From Sediminibacterium salmoneum NBRC 103935 (lineage in GTDB: Bacteria; Bacteroidota; Bacteroidia; Chitinophagales; Chitinophagaceae), in assembly GCF_000511175.1 (NCBI RefSeq), contig NZ_KI866530.1, positions 792,031 to 856,030 on the forward strand: a stretch of DNA of 64,000 nucleotides, given 5' to 3'. This document shows positions 18,852 to 28,744 of this stretch, piece by piece. The number at the start of each line of letters is the position of its first letter. Position 1 is the stretch's first letter. The notes beneath the pieces were generated by a model that was not told the origin of the DNA, searched no databases, and saw only the letters and a program-made list of their open reading frames with translations. Made by a program: the position numbers and the translations under genes.

Positions 18852-20735
18852 ATGAGAGTTAGTAATGCAGAACAATCGCTTAGCGAAGTTCATGAAACTG
18901 TTGACACGACTGTACCCAGAAAAGGGTGGAAGCGGATACTTGCCTATATTGGCCCAGCTTATCTGGTAAGTGTAGGATATATGGATCCCGGCAACTGGGC
19001 CACTGATTTACAGGGTGGGGCCAAGTTCGGGTATCAGCTTATCTGGGTGCTATTGATGAGTAATCTGATGGCACTATTGCTTCAAAGTTTAAGTGCCAGA
19101 TTGGGTATTGTAAGGAGAAGAGACCTGGCTCAGGCCAACAGAGAAACCTATCCGCCCTTTGTTAATTTCTGCCTTTATGTACTGGCAGAATTGGCCATTG
19201 CAGCCTGCGATCTGGCCGAAGTGTTGGGTATGGCAATTGGTATTCATTTACTCACAGGTTTACCCATTTTATGGGGAACAATCATTACGGTATTAGACAC
19301 TTTTCTCTTTTTATTTCTACAACGTTGGGGAATAAGAAAACTGGAAGCTTTTATTATTGCACTTGTGGCCATTATTGGAGCTTCCTTTCTAGTACAGATA
19401 TTGATTGCCCAACCTGCAGTTGGTGATGTGGTAGGAGGATTAGTACCGGGTATGTTGCACGATGGCGCCTTATATATTGCCGTAGGTATTATTGGAGCAA
19501 CTGTAATGCCACATAATCTGTACCTCCACTCGGCATTGGTACAGACCAGAAAAATTAATCCGGATAAAAAGGGGATTAAAACCGCATTGAAATACAACCT
19601 GATAGACAGTACCATTGCCCTCAATGCCGCTTTTCTGGTGAACACGGCCATTCTGGTACTGGCCGCAACCGTGTTTTACAAGACAGGCAATACAGAAGTT
19701 GCCAAAATTCAGGAAGCTCATCATTTATTAGAACCTCTTTTGGGATCATCTATTGCTCCGGTACTGTTTGCCATTGCCTTAATTGCTGCTGGCCAGAGTT
19801 CAACCGTGACCGGAACCATGGCAGGACAGATAGTAATGGAGGGATATTTGCATTTAAGAATCAATCCATGGTTACGTCGTTTATTAACCAGACTAATTGC
19901 CATAGTACCTGCTCTGTTGGTCATTATGATTTATGGGGACGAAAAAGTGGATGATCTATTGATTTTCAGTCAGGTTATCTTAAGTATTCAATTGGGATTT
20001 GCCGTAATTCCATTGATCCATTTTGTGAGTGACAAGACTACCATGGGAGATTTCGTTATTGGAAAGAAGACGCAGATTCTTGCCTGGCTGGTAGCATTAA
20101 TCCTGGTTTTTCTTAACGTAAATCTGGTTGTAGAGGAAGTGTCCGCCTTATTTCACAGCGGTGTTTCCTTTTGGGTGAAAACCGCAGTTATAGTAGCCAT
20201 TCTGGGATTTATCTGGTTGTTTTTAATGATGACCTTTTATCCAATCGCTTCAAAAAAGCGAAGACTGGCCAAAGATACTTTGTACGGAGATGCCATGCAA
20301 TTGGATAATCTGGAAGTAAAGAAAATCCAAAAAATTGCCATTGCCCTTGACTTTACCAATGCAGATGAAAAACTCATTGCCCACGCCTTGTCTCAAGGCA
20401 ACGAGATTGTATCGTACCAGCTGATTCATATTGTTGAAAGTGTGTCTGCAAGATATTCCAAAGACTCAAGTGACGACGCTGAAACCAGAAAGGACAAGGA
20501 AAGATTACAGAATTATGTTGACCAGCTAAGATCCAAAGGGCTGAATGCTAGCGGACATGTAGGATATACCCATAGGGTAACTGAGATTGTTCGACTGGTG
20601 GAAGAATTGGGTTCAGATATGCTGGTTATGGGAGCTCATAGGCATAGCGGATTAAAAGACTATATATTTGGAGAGACTATTGAGGACGTAAGGCATAAAC
20701 TGACCATTCCTGTTCTAATTGTGAATGTTTCTTAA
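18852..20735 (+). CDS. mntH: Nramp-family Mn2+/Fe2+ transporter fused to a C-terminal universal stress protein domain
   Basis: Proton-coupled divalent metal importer. Residues 1 to about 470 form an Nramp core with the TM1 metal-binding motif DPGNWATDLQGG, the TM6 MPHNLYLHSALVQTR motif and about eleven membrane segments. About 160 extra residues follow. They start KIQKIAIALDFTNADEKLIAHAL and end LVEELGSDMLVMGAHRHSGLKDYIFGETIEDVRHKLTIPVLIVNVS, which matches a UspA domain with the nucleotide-binding MGAHRHSGLKDYIFG loop. The total of 627 residues compares with about 410-450 for ordinary MntH. It is translated with mntR. The Usp part may sense ATP or AMP and gate transport; this is inference. 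Confidence 0.92.
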   Translation: MRVSNAEQSLSEVHETVDTTVPRKGWKRILAYIGPAYLVSVGYMDPGNWATDLQGGAKFGYQLIWVLLMSNLMALLLQSLSARLGIVRRRDLAQANRETYPPFVNFCLYVLAELAIAACDLAEVLGMAIGIHLLTGLPILWGTIITVLDTFLFLFLQRWGIRKLEAFIIALVAIIGASFLVQILIAQPAVGDVVGGLVPGMLHDGALYIAVGIIGATVMPHNLYLHSALVQTRKINPDKKGIKTALKYNLIDSTIALNAAFLVNTAILVLAATVFYKTGNTEVAKIQEAHHLLEPLLGSSIAPVLFAIALIAAGQSSTVTGTMAGQIVMEGYLHLRINPWLRRLLTRLIAIVPALLVIMIYGDEKVDDLLIFSQVILSIQLGFAVIPLIHFVSDKTTMGDFVIGKKTQILAWLVALILVFLNVNLVVEEVSALFHSGVSFWVKTAVIVAILGFIWLFLMMTFYPIASKKRRLAKDTLYGDAMQLDNLEVKKIQKIAIALDFTNADEKLIAHALSQGNEIVSYQLIHIVESVSARYSKDSSDDAETRKDKERLQNYVDQLRSKGLNASGHVGYTHRVTEIVRLVEELGSDMLVMGAHRHSGLKDYIFGETIEDVRHKLTIPVLIVNVS

Positions 20736-20757
20736 AACCAGATTCCCCAATAAATAA

Positions 20758-20765
20758 TATATTTG
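20758..20765 (+). promoter_or_regulatory. Candidate -7 element upstream of icd
   Basis: TATATTTG matches the TAnnTTTG consensus 29 bases before the start codon. No clear -33 TTTG is seen at the right distance, so this is tentative. Confidence 0.35.
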
Positions 20766-20793
20766 CCGACTGAATACATCAAAAACAGAAACT

Positions 20794-22026
20794 ATGGCCC
20801 AAAAAATTAAAGTTGCCAATCCGGTAGTAGAATTGGATGGAGATGAAATGACAAGAATTATTTGGAAGTTCATTAAAGACAAATTGATTTTACCCTATCT
20901 AGATTTAGATATTAAGTACTACGACTTAGGTATGGAATACCGCGATGAAACCAATGATCAGGTTACTATTGATGCGGCAAATGCAATTAAGCAATATGGC
21001 GTTGGAATTAAATGCGCTACCATTACACCAGACGAACAACGTGTAAAAGAATTCAATCTGAAACAAATGTGGAAGAGCCCTAACGGAACTATCCGAAATA
21101 TTCTGGATGGTACCGTTTTCAGAGAACCCATCGTTTGTTCAAACGTACCCAGATTGGTACCTAACTGGACAGCCCCTATTTGTATTGGCCGTCATGCATT
21201 TGGAGACCAGTATCGTGCTACTGATTTTGTTACAAAAGGCAAAGGAAAACTAACTGTAAAATTTGAAGGAGAGGACGGAACTGTTCAGGAGTTTGAAGTG
21301 TATAATTTCAAAGGTGATGGCGTGGCTTTAGCTATGTACAATACCGATGAGAGTATCAAAGGGTTTGCGCGCGCTTGTTTTAATCAGGCTTTAATTAAGA
21401 AATGGCCTTTGTATTTATCTACAAAGAATACTATTTTAAAGAAATACGACGGTCGCTTCAAGGATATTTTTGAAGAGATTTATCAAAATGAGTTCAAACA
21501 ATCATTCACTGAAGCCGGTATTACCTATGAACATCGTTTAATTGATGATATGGTTGCTTCTGCTTTAAAATGGAACGGCAATTTTGTTTGGGCATGTAAA
21601 AACTACGACGGAGACGTTCAAAGTGATACGGTTGCTCAGGGATTTGGCTCTTTAGGCTTAATGACTTCTACACTAGTTACTCCTGATGGAAAAGTAATGG
21701 AAGCAGAAGCAGCCCACGGAACCGTTACCAGACATTACAGAGAACACCAAAAAGGAAATCGCACTTCAACCAATCCAATCGCATCTATTTTTGCATGGAC
21801 TCGTGGTTTGGAATTCAGAGGTAAGCTAGATAGCAATCAGGATTTAATTAACTTCTGCCAAACGCTTGAAAAAGTATGTGTGGATGTAGTTGAATCCGGA
21901 AAAATGACCAAAGACCTAGCGGTATGTATTTACGGTAATAAGGTAAATCATGGTGAACATTATTTGTATACAGAAGAATTCTTAGACGCAATTGATGCTG
22001 AATTAAGCAAGCGTTTAGCAAAATAA
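20794..22026 (+). CDS. icd: NADP-dependent isocitrate dehydrogenase (eukaryote-like homodimeric type)
   Basis: TCA-cycle enzyme converting isocitrate and NADP+ to 2-oxoglutarate. At 410 residues it belongs to the type found in eukaryotes and many Bacteroidota, not the E. coli type. Motifs are [34 protein letters not shown] with the substrate Ser and Arg residues, [24 protein letters not shown] and [16 protein letters not shown] with the NADP-binding TRHYR. It stands alone between mntH and a convergent terminator. Aconitase, the preceding enzyme, lies at 43 kb. Confidence 0.96.
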   Translation: MAQKIKVANPVVELDGDEMTRIIWKFIKDKLILPYLDLDIKYYDLGMEYRDETNDQVTIDAANAIKQYGVGIKCATITPDEQRVKEFNLKQMWKSPNGTIRNILDGTVFREPIVCSNVPRLVPNWTAPICIGRHAFGDQYRATDFVTKGKGKLTVKFEGEDGTVQEFEVYNFKGDGVALAMYNTDESIKGFARACFNQALIKKWPLYLSTKNTILKKYDGRFKDIFEEIYQNEFKQSFTEAGITYEHRLIDDMVASALKWNGNFVWACKNYDGDVQSDTVAQGFGSLGLMTSTLVTPDGKVMEAEAAHGTVTRHYREHQKGNRTSTNPIASIFAWTRGLEFRGKLDSNQDLINFCQTLEKVCVDVVESGKMTKDLAVCIYGNKVNHGEHYLYTEEFLDAIDAELSKRLAK

Positions 22027-22045
22027 TTCATTGGTTCACCCCAAT

Positions 22046-22085
22046 AAAAATCCCGGAAGTAGTTTTTACTTGCCGGGATTTTTTA
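22046..22085. terminator. Terminator between icd and the DUF2452 gene
   Basis: The arms AAAAATCCCGGAAGTA and ACTTGCCGGGATTTTT enclose a GTTTTT loop, with A and T tracts on either side. It can work for both converging genes. Confidence 0.85.
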
Positions 22086-22116
22086 TTAGACTGCAATAAG
22101 CAGTGTATTCTCTTAA

Positions 22117-22908
22117 CTAAGACACTTCTACCCAGGTATGGTCGGCTAATAATTTTACAGAAGATACAAATTGTTTAAAAGGTCCGCTAGCGCCCCATTC
22201 CTGAGGTGCTACCAATGAAAGGATATGTGAGCTATCTCTTTTCTCATATAAATGATAAACCTGACCAATTTGAGGTTTAAAATTCAGTTTGGCTTCATAT
22301 ATCATCATACTCAGTTCCTTGCGTTTCCGAATCTCCTGGGCCTGACGTGCCAGTAATTCAATCTGCTGCCTTATCTGGTCTAATTGCATATTAGTCTGGT
22401 CTTCCATAGCACTTAATGCTTTATGCTTAATAACCCCTTCTTTGGTTGGCCTTATGGCAACTCCGGCTACAGAAGATGAATAGGGTAACACACTTAACTG
22501 CTTATGGTATAATTCTATATTCCGATAGTTTTTTCCCTTCTCATCCGTTCCTTCCTGGGTAATCCGCATATATCCGTTTGGCAGAATCTCATGAGTTACA
22601 ACCAATACAGTAAGTGCGTTTTTATAAAAAACAACAGAGAGTGTTGAGGAATTAACAATTACAGATTTAATTTCATCAGCAAGTTGATTGTCTTCCAGCT
22701 TTTGCAAAGAATCATTTGGAAAAACCTTATACTGAGTGTAGAATGCTTCATTATCAAGACTAACCCAGTTAATACTGAAGCTTAATGCCTGACCATTTTC
22801 TATGCTTTCTATTTTATAGTTGCCACTTTTAGGCGCAATTCCCTTCTGGAAATCACACTTTTCAGGAAACAACTGCCAGCTGGCCAGAAAATTATACGCT
22901 TGTACCAT
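22117..22908 (-). CDS. Lipocalin-like domain plus DUF2452 protein
   Basis: 263 residues in two parts. Residues 1 to about 135 look like a lipocalin-like or heme/fatty-acid-binding beta barrel (FLASWQLFPEKCDF, PKSGNYKIESIENG). Residues 140-263 match DUF2452 (LPYSSSVAGVAIRPTKEG, ALSAMEDQTNMQLDQIRQQIELL, IYEAKLNFKPQIGQVYHLYEK, VAPQEWG, VKLLADHTW), a family of unknown function that usually stands alone. There is no signal peptide. It starts eight bases after the stop of the DUF2911 gene and is co-transcribed with it. The N-terminal assignment is by resemblance only. Confidence 0.7.
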   Translation of the reverse strand: MVQAYNFLASWQLFPEKCDFQKGIAPKSGNYKIESIENGQALSFSINWVSLDNEAFYTQYKVFPNDSLQKLEDNQLADEIKSVIVNSSTLSVVFYKNALTVLVVTHEILPNGYMRITQEGTDEKGKNYRNIELYHKQLSVLPYSSSVAGVAIRPTKEGVIKHKALSAMEDQTNMQLDQIRQQIELLARQAQEIRKRKELSMMIYEAKLNFKPQIGQVYHLYEKRDSSHILSLVAPQEWGASGPFKQFVSSVKLLADHTWVEVS

Positions 22909-22916
22909 GATGCCCC

Positions 22917-23426
22917 TTATTCTACAGTAAAACCAAAATTCAGATTACCCCAAAGTATTTGTACCATTCCATTACCACTGATACTGTAAATCAGTTTTTC
23001 TGCAGATTCCGAATTGGTAGCAAGCTTTGCTTCAACACGTAATGCATCTTCTGCTTCTTTGTATTGAAATGCGCCCCACTGTTTCCAGATCTTATTGAAA
23101 ATAACGGTTGCGCCAGATTCTTTTTGTAGCAGGAAGAGTGCGTATTTACCTGCGGGCAAAGTATTCCCGTTAATTTTAAGATCCTTTGAAGTTTCAAAAA
23201 CAGTTGCATCATTGGCACCTGCACGCCATATTTTGTTTAGCATTGGCTCCACGTCTTTTCCTGGTGTTCTGCCTTTTAATGAAGGCTGACCATATTTAAT
23301 GGAGATTTCTGCTCCATTTTCAAGTTTCGCTTTCACTTCGGTAGCCGGACTTGGCTTAGGATTGTTTTGGGCAAAGCCAAAAGCACTGATAAGCGCAAGA
23401 CTTGCCACGAATAGTAATTTTTTCAT
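22917..23426 (-). CDS. Secreted DUF2911 protein
   Basis: A 169-residue exported protein with a signal peptide ending FGFAQ and a DUF2911 domain recognised by VKYGQPSLKGR-like IKYGQPSLKGRTPGKDV, IWRAGANDATVFETSKDLKINGNTLPAGKYALF and IFNKIWKQWGAFQY. Such proteins are common in Bacteroidota, with no established function. The fold is probably a beta sandwich in the periplasm. It forms a two-gene unit with the DUF2452 protein. Confidence 0.85.
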   Translation of the reverse strand: MKKLLFVASLALISAFGFAQNNPKPSPATEVKAKLENGAEISIKYGQPSLKGRTPGKDVEPMLNKIWRAGANDATVFETSKDLKINGNTLPAGKYALFLLQKESGATVIFNKIWKQWGAFQYKEAEDALRVEAKLATNSESAEKLIYSISGNGMVQILWGNLNFGFTVE

Positions 23427-23464
23427 GATAATTGTTTAACATTAAATAATACAAATAGTTCAGT

Positions 23465-25309
23465 CTAATTTACAACAACAAAGTCAGGTTTTTGAATTAG
23501 TGTTGTTTGATAGCGGAACCTTAAATTAGTTGAAAGACTTATATTCCAGGGGCTCATGGATTCAACAACTTTGGGGAAGAAATAAGCTTTAAGTTCAATG
23601 GTGCCAAAAACCAGGTTTTCATTACGGGTTCTTACTCCGCTTCCGAAAGCACTGTACAAAGCTCCATTTTCTGGGTCTGAAGCAGAAAGCTTTAAATAAG
23701 TTAAATTAGAAAATACAAATGGAGCAAAATTAAAACCAGCCAGTTTAAAAGTATTATAAAACACCGTTTCAGCATTAACCGTAATTCTTGCTGTACCATC
23801 TATTCTTGTATTTCTGATTCGGGGAATTCCGAAAATACTGGACACCCTCAACGGATCATTTAAGCGGATAAATTTTTGTACAGTAATGCTCCCGCTAATA
23901 AAGTGTCGCATAAACCAGTTTTTACTTTTCAACTGTTTTAATGGAGTAATTAATTCCAGGCTGGTTAAAGCAGACAAATCCTCTGGTTTATGCTGATTGA
24001 TGTATCCGCCCGCTTTTATGGTATAATTTAAAAAGGCCTTTTTTGAATTGAAATAACTTCGCTGGTATTCTGCACCAAAATACATTCTGGAAATATCCTG
24101 TCTGTCTGCCCATCCTCCGGTGAAAGTTAAACTGAAGCCTTCCGGTAAATCCTCATTTCTTCCGAAACCGTAAATAAAATTGGTATGGTAGAAATCTCTT
24201 TCGAACATGGTATAGGAAAACAACACTCCTGTAATATCATTGTAACGGCTATCGTAAATAAACTTCAGCGTGTCGGGCCTTTCCGTAAAATACCTGTGAA
24301 CTATCCGGCCCGAGAGAATGCTTCTTTTTCTTATACCTAAATTATCCAGCATTCTTTCTTTTGCTCCTAAACTATAGCCCAGCCACAAGTCTGCATTATA
24401 ATATCCGTATTTCAACTGCTGCTGGTATATATTGGCTGCTGTATAACTATTACTTGTATTATTTACAGAGAGTTCAAAGCCTCCTGTATAAGGATGATAG
24501 GGGCTTACCAGTGGTAAATCACCTCTTATAAAATAAGCATTTTCTTCTCTTCTTCCTGAGTTAAAAGCAGGATTCTCCGTCTGGAAACCAGCAGCAATAT
24601 TTAAAAAACTTCCGCCTATATTTCTGGCAAGAAATTCAAATCCGTAACCATATCTGGGACTTCTTTTGGTATCGAAAAACTGTCGAATCCGCATTCGGTT
24701 TCCTGAGCCGAAAACATTGTCATTGTTAAGTTCAACATCCAGCAAATTGGTATTAAACTCCGGAACACTACCTCCAATCGGGAATACGTCTTTTACCAAA
24801 ACCATTACGTCTACTTCATCCTGATTATTCTGAATGGGTATTATAACAATGGTTGCATCCTGAATGAAACTAAGATCTCTCAGATATCTGATATTATCTG
24901 AAAACAAGTCTGGATCTACTCTTTCTCCAGCCTTGAAAAATAAATTTTTTCGAATAACCGGATAACGGGTAGGAGTGTGCAAGGAATTACCTAGCCGGTT
25001 TAAATAATTATTTCTGGTAATTGAAGTGTCAGTCAGCAGCTTATTAAAGCCAAGTTTATTTACATAAACATATCTGATAAATTTGCCCTCATAAGGTTCA
25101 AAATCAATTGCATTTTTTGTTGCTTCCTGCATAGGAGTGCCCTGAACAGGTATTGGATTATTCACTGAAATAGACTGTACTACTTTATTAAATAATCTTC
25201 GGGTTGTTGTAATACTATCCTGAGTCTGATTGTTTCTTTCCTGTGCATAGATTGTGCTGCATACACAAAAAATGCATAAAATCATTGTTATATATCCTTT
25301 TTTTAGCAT
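23465..25309 (-). CDS. Omp85/BamA-like outer membrane protein
   Basis: Outer-membrane beta barrel of 614 residues. A signal peptide (to STIYAQ) is followed by POTRA-like sequence (GKFIRYVYVNKLGFN, FKAGERVDPDLFSDNIRYLRDLSFIQDATIVI, EVDVMVLVKDVFPIGGSV) and a C-terminal barrel of alternating strands. It differs from BamA, with fewer POTRA repeats and no extended N-terminal region, and resembles Bacteroidota-specific Omp85 relatives of unknown substrate. A strong Shine-Dalgarno selects the ATG at 25309 rather than an in-frame ATG at 25324, which overlaps it. It is transcribed alone or with the DUF2911 gene downstream. Confidence 0.8.
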   Translation of the reverse strand: MLKKGYITMILCIFCVCSTIYAQERNNQTQDSITTTRRLFNKVVQSISVNNPIPVQGTPMQEATKNAIDFEPYEGKFIRYVYVNKLGFNKLLTDTSITRNNYLNRLGNSLHTPTRYPVIRKNLFFKAGERVDPDLFSDNIRYLRDLSFIQDATIVIIPIQNNQDEVDVMVLVKDVFPIGGSVPEFNTNLLDVELNNDNVFGSGNRMRIRQFFDTKRSPRYGYGFEFLARNIGGSFLNIAAGFQTENPAFNSGRREENAYFIRGDLPLVSPYHPYTGGFELSVNNTSNSYTAANIYQQQLKYGYYNADLWLGYSLGAKERMLDNLGIRKRSILSGRIVHRYFTERPDTLKFIYDSRYNDITGVLFSYTMFERDFYHTNFIYGFGRNEDLPEGFSLTFTGGWADRQDISRMYFGAEYQRSYFNSKKAFLNYTIKAGGYINQHKPEDLSALTSLELITPLKQLKSKNWFMRHFISGSITVQKFIRLNDPLRVSSIFGIPRIRNTRIDGTARITVNAETVFYNTFKLAGFNFAPFVFSNLTYLKLSASDPENGALYSAFGSGVRTRNENLVFGTIELKAYFFPKVVESMSPWNISLSTNLRFRYQTTLIQKPDFVVVN

Positions 25310-25315
25310 TCTCAA

Positions 25316-25322
25316 CACCTCC
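25316..25322 (-). promoter_or_regulatory. Strong Shine-Dalgarno sequence that decides the Omp85-like start
   Basis: GGAGGTG lies six bases before the ATG at 25309. Such strong sites are uncommon in this window, where most starts have only an A-rich leader. Confidence 0.6.
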
Positions 25323-25452
25323 ATTAGTTCTTCAGTAGAACAATCAAACTGTTTCTTGTAGTGGTACTACTACAAATTACAAATAAGTGCAAATAATTCG
25401 TCAGCAACGCATATTTAATTTTAAATTGAGAGTATATAAATGAATTTATTAA

Positions 25453-28400
25453 ATGAAAAGCAATAATCCATTTAAATTATATTCAGGATTAGGGATTTCT
25501 ATTTTTCTGGTTTTACTCGTTGGGTATTTTTCAATAGACACGCTCAATAAACAAGTAGAAAAGACAACCCATTTAATTAAAATAAAAAAATCAATCAGCG
25601 ATGTTCAGGATTTGCAATACAATATTGTACAAATGCGCTCAGCCCGTTTTAACTATTGGATAGATGGAAATGAAGGCGATATTACTAATTATGAGCTAAC
25701 TGCCTCTGCCATAAAACCCATACTTGTAAAATTACACCTGGAATTAACCCAGGATATCAGCCTGAATAATAAAGTCAATTCACTGGATACAGCATTAACT
25801 GCACTGAATTTGTATTGGGGTAACAACGGAAAAATTTTATCCGGCCAATCCAGAAATACATTACAGGAAATTGCGGATACAGAGGAAGCTGCTGTTCAAA
25901 AAGTCTTGCTTTTAACAGATGAGTTAAAACGTTCCCTGATATTTGAACTGGATGCAACGGAGAATAGTATCAAGGAATCGTTTTCGGTATCAACCAAAAT
26001 AATCGTTGGGGGTGTTATACTTCTGATAGCAATTGTATTAATACTGGTAAATGCAGTAGTAGCTACGTTAAAGAGCAGATTCAGATCGGAGAGAAGATTA
26101 AAGGAGACCGTAGCTAAGATGGAAGATATTAATCAGGTAGCAACGGAAAAAATAAACTGCTGGAAGGGGTTAGCTATATCAATGATCATATTCAAAAATC
26201 CAATTCACTTTTTACTTTATCAACCAATGTAATCAGATCGGTTGTTGGCTATCTGGAAGTACCGGCTGGTGTTATCTATATTAAAAACGAAAAATCCAAT
26301 TCTTTGGAAATGACCGCAGGCGTAGCCATTTCTTCAGATGCAAAAATCGGATTCAGGATAGGAGAAGGTATAATTGGCAATGCAGCCTTGCAGAGAGAGG
26401 CAGTTAGTATTTCGGATGTTCCCGGAGATTACTGGCATGTTGAAACCGCATTGGGCGATATGACTGGTAAGGGAGAAATTCTTTGTATGCCCCTTTGGCT
26501 GGATAATGAGTTAAAAGGATTAATTGAATTAGGTATTTTTGGTAAGTTCTCTGCACATCAGAAAAATTTACTGGAGAATATTGCCCATAACGTTGCAACC
26601 GCAATACAGGCCGAACAGGCAAGAGCAAAGATTAATGATTTGTTGGCAGAAGTGCAAGAGCACAAGGAGAGCCTGGTTAAACAGCAGGAAGAATTAAGAC
26701 AGACGAATAACGAACTGAGCAGACAGGCAAAAGAATTACAGGAGACAAGCAAATACAAGTCTGAATTTCTTGCCAATATGTCTCACGAACTCAGGACACC
26801 TTTGAACAGCGTTTTAATACTGGCCAAATTGCTTGCAGATAACAATCCAAGGAATCTTACAGAAAAGCAAATTGAATACGCTAGTATTATTCACAGATCC
26901 GGCTCAGATTTACTGAAGCTTATTAATGATATTCTAGACCTTTCAAAAATTGAAGCAGGTAAAATTGACCTAACCATTGAAGAAACTCAAGTTGATAGTA
27001 TCATCAGGGATTTACAACAATTGTTTTCGGTAGTTGCTTCACAAAAAAATATAGACTTTACGATCAGTAAAAATCCGTATTTACCCGGCACTGTTAAAAC
27101 AGATGTTTTAAGGCTTGAACAAATAATAAAGAACCTTTTATCAAATGCGTTTAAGTTTACTCCTGAAAATGGCAAGGTTTCTGTACTTTTCAATGTACTG
27201 GAACATCCTGATGGAAAGAGAATCAGTATTCAGGTAAAAGATTCAGGAATTGGAATTTCAGCAGAAAAGCAAAAGTTAATATTCGATGCCTTTCAGCAGG
27301 CAGACGGTTCTACAAGCCGGAAATATGGCGGAACCGGATTAGGCTTATCAATTAGCAAGGAATTAGCCAGATTACTTGGGGGTGAAATAATGGTAAGCAG
27401 TACAGAAGGTCAAGGAAGCGAATTTACTGTAATTGTTCCTGTTGAAACTTCAGGTCTACAAAATCAGTTTACAGAGGAATTGAAAACAGTAGCTGCACCT
27501 GAATTGAGTAATATTCAGGAACAAACAAAAGTGTCCGATGACAGGAACCAGCTTACCGACAATGACGAAGTAATCTTAATTATAGAGGATGATGAAAATT
27601 TTGCAACCATTGTAAGGGATTTTGCCAGAAACAAAAACTTTAAAACAATAGTTGCACTAAGCGGGGATGAGGGATTATTCTATTCCAGAAAATATAGGCC
27701 CAATGCAATTATACTCGATGTTCAATTACCCATACTGGATGGCTGGTCGCTGCTTAAGATTCTGAAAGATGATCCGGAGACCAAACAAATACCTGTTCAT
27801 ATTATATCTGCATTCGATGACAATCGATTTAATTCAGGGGGAGCACTGGCTTATGTAAAAAAGCCAATTAATCTGGAAGGATTGAATCTTGCATTCAATA
27901 AAATCAGCGCTTATATAAAACAAAATTTTAAAAACGTACTATTGGTTTCTCCAGACTACTTCAATGACAATAAAGTTGATTCAATTTTTCAGCAGAAACT
28001 AAAATCAGTCAATTTTTACAACGCCAATAGTATTCATGAAGCAAGAACAATTACCGAGAATAAGCATATAGACTGTGTTATTGTAGATTTAGGCAACCAA
28101 TTGAAATTGGGGATTGAAGCATTACAGGAATGGCGAAGTGTATTACAGAATAAAAAAATACCATTCATATTACTAATAGATAATGATGTACCTGCTGCTG
28201 AAGAGGATTTGCTAAAACCTTTTGCTGAAGCAATTATTCGTAATGACCTATCTGTAAACGACAATCTGATTACTGAATTGGACTCCTTTTTATATCAGTT
28301 AAAAAGATCAGAGAAAGCAAATGCTCAAAGCTCTGATATCATTTCTGACTTAAAGAATCTAAAGGGTTTCAAAATTCTAATTGTGGATGATGATATGAGA

Positions 28401-28733
28401 AATGTGTATGCATTAAGTACCGCAATTGAATCAGAACATGCAGATATTATTTCTGCTGCTGACGGAAAAGAATCTTTGGACATGTTAAAACAACATACAG
28501 ATACCAATTTGGTTTTAATGGATATTATGATGCCTGAAATGGATGGATATGAAGCAATGAAGAGGATAAGAAATGAATTAAATCTTAAAGAATTACCAAT
28601 TATTGCTTTAACTGCCAAAGCCATGGAAGGAGACAGAGAGAAGTGTATTGCTTCCGGGGCATCCGATTATATAACCAAACCGGTTGATATTCAAAAGCTA
28701 ATAGCCATGATGAAATCCTGGCTGTCTAAATAA
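25453..28733 (+). CDS. Hybrid sensor histidine kinase, GAF and multiple receiver domains (frameshifted in this sequence)
   Basis: Inner-membrane hybrid kinase, 1093 residues once joined. Order: TM1 (residues 10-28), a helical extracytoplasmic sensor, TM2 (about 178-200), a GAF domain, a coiled coil (QQEELRQTNNELSRQAKELQ), HisKA with SHELRTPLN (His445), HATPase (NLLSNAFKF, DSGIGIS, GGTGLGLS), a receiver (ILDVQLP), a degenerate receiver-like segment, and a final receiver (LMDIMMPEMDGYE). The frame breaks at an A6 run (26147-26152); seven A restore EKNKLLEGVSYIN and join the membrane part to the GAF domain. The receiver-kinase gene follows 11 bases later. The signal is unknown. Confidence 0.9.
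26147..26152 (+). other. Frameshift site (A6 run) in the hybrid kinase gene
   Basis: One A appears missing. Adding it makes a single open frame from 25453 to 28733 and restores the start of the GAF domain. Confidence 0.85.
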
Positions 28734-28744
28734 AGATAATAATA

